Shown: positions 6,387-6,565 of the stretch, piece after piece
Position numbering within the stretch: position 1 is the stretch's first letter
Layout: the number at the start of each line of letters is the position of its first letter
DNA from: CAYNUJ01 sp964573255
Lineage (GTDB): Bacteria > Bacteroidota > Ignavibacteria > Ignavibacteriales > Melioribacteraceae
Direction of reading: 5' to 3'
DNA length: 6,565 nt
Assembly (NCBI GenBank): GCA_964573255.1
Contig: CAZNJB010000084.1
Location: forward strand, 1-6,565
Program-made: the position numbers and the translations under genes
Notes under the pieces: generated by a model
The model's input: only the letters and a program-made list of their open reading frames with translations
What the model was told of the DNA's origin: nothing
Databases searched by the model: none

Positions 6387-6403
6387 TTAAATCAATGTAA
6401 AAA
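6387..6403 (+). repeat. 17-base direct repeat, copy 2
   Basis: TTAAATCAATGTAAAAA, identical to 4111-4127 and in the same orientation, just upstream of the DUF1232 gene. Could be chance in AT-rich spacer, or a shared regulatory or dispersed element. Confidence 0.4.
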
Positions 6404-6423
6404 ATATTTATGATATTTTCACA

Positions 6424-6429
6424 TATAAT
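6424..6429 (+). promoter_or_regulatory. Candidate -10 box for the truncated right-edge gene
   Basis: A perfect TATAAT on the plus strand in the divergent spacer (6382-6472), about 44 bases before the ATG at 6473. No good -35 is at 16-18 bases, so this is tentative. Confidence 0.25.
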
Positions 6430-6455
6430 TCAAAATCGAAAGGTGTTTTCAATTA
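6426..6455. repeat. Imperfect inverted repeat in the divergent spacer
   Basis: Arms TAATTCAAAA (6426-6435) and TTTTCAATTA (6446-6455) pair at nine of ten positions around a 10-base centre. It overlaps the candidate TATAAT, so it could be an operator between the two divergent genes; a weak RNA hairpin or chance are alternatives. Confidence 0.3.
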
Positions 6456-6472
6456 AATAACTTATTTTACTG

Positions 6473-6565
6473 ATGGGAGAAAAGTTTAGAAAAGAAAATG
6501 TGTCGATTGTTTTTCCCAATGAAGCATTGCCTCTTGAAAGGGTTCCAAAGCTCTGGGTATTGCTC
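6473..6565 (+). CDS. Unknown protein, N-terminal 31 codons only
   Basis: An ATG at 6473 opens a frame that stays open to the window end. The in-frame TAA at 6458-6460 limits the start, and ATG is the only ATG after it. The visible protein reads MGEKFRKENVSIVFPNEALP and continues with LERVPKLWVLL. It has no signal peptide and no recognisable motif in this short stretch, and there is no Shine-Dalgarno match directly upstream. The protein-like composition (SIVFPNEALPLERVPKLW) and its divergent position from the DUF1232 gene favour a real gene, but I cannot name a family. Confidence 0.55.
   Translation, partial: MGEKFRKENVSIVFPNEALPLERVPKLWVLL

Noticed and set aside
6207..6413. Plus-strand open frame of 68 codons
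   Set aside because: Antisense to the DUF1232 gene, whose family signature is complete; the frame has no family features and no good ribosome binding site was noted.
1..6565. Mobile element, phage, defence or CRISPR content
   Set aside because: No transposase, integrase, terminal repeats, repeat-spacer pattern or recognised defence domain was seen on either strand.

Overview
The window is AT-rich (roughly two thirds A+T by eye) bacterial chromosomal DNA. Gene content and protein style suggest the Bacteroidota/Ignavibacteriota side of the tree: multi-PAS sensors with a 'sPIPL.e.D.S' type PAS, small lipoproteins, a SirB1-like protein and a DUF1232 protein. This is an impression from sequence character, not a phylogenetic result. 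No RNA gene, insertion sequence, integrase, CRISPR array or origin is visible, and no gene-free stretch exceeds 300 bases.

Layout. Positions 1-935 (minus) hold the 5' part of a multi-PAS sensor protein whose C-terminus lies outside the window. 994-3198 (minus) is a membrane-bound Cache-PAS histidine-kinase-like protein. It has a well-preserved ATP-binding domain, but an Asp (D520) stands where the phosphoacceptor His of the H-box should be. The two genes run in the same direction, 58 bp apart, with a possible promoter in the gap. Divergent from them, 3366-4067 (plus) encodes a predicted lipoprotein of unknown function. Facing it, 4201-5058 (minus) encodes a lipoprotein that joins an NTF2/DUF4440-like domain to a thioredoxin-like domain with a CKWC active site. 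Divergent from that across 55 bp, 5114-5932 (plus) is a SirB1/transglutaminase-core-2-like protein. It is tail to tail, with overlapping stop codons, with a DUF1232 (YkvA-like) protein at 5929-6369 (minus). A truncated unknown gene begins at 6473 (plus) and runs off the end.

How the parts may work together. The left third is a signalling module: a pseudokinase-like sensor plus a soluble multi-PAS sensor. By analogy with DivL, the first may act by binding another kinase rather than by phosphotransfer. The remaining genes are mostly alternating-strand, independently transcribed housekeeping or envelope genes with no evident shared pathway. Several starts are TTG. Two of the best Shine-Dalgarno matches (AAGAGG before the partial sensor, GAGG before the DUF1232 gene) help fix start sites. 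I found no convincing undescribed multi-gene system. The degenerate kinase and the NTF2-thioredoxin fusion are the two items most worth following up.
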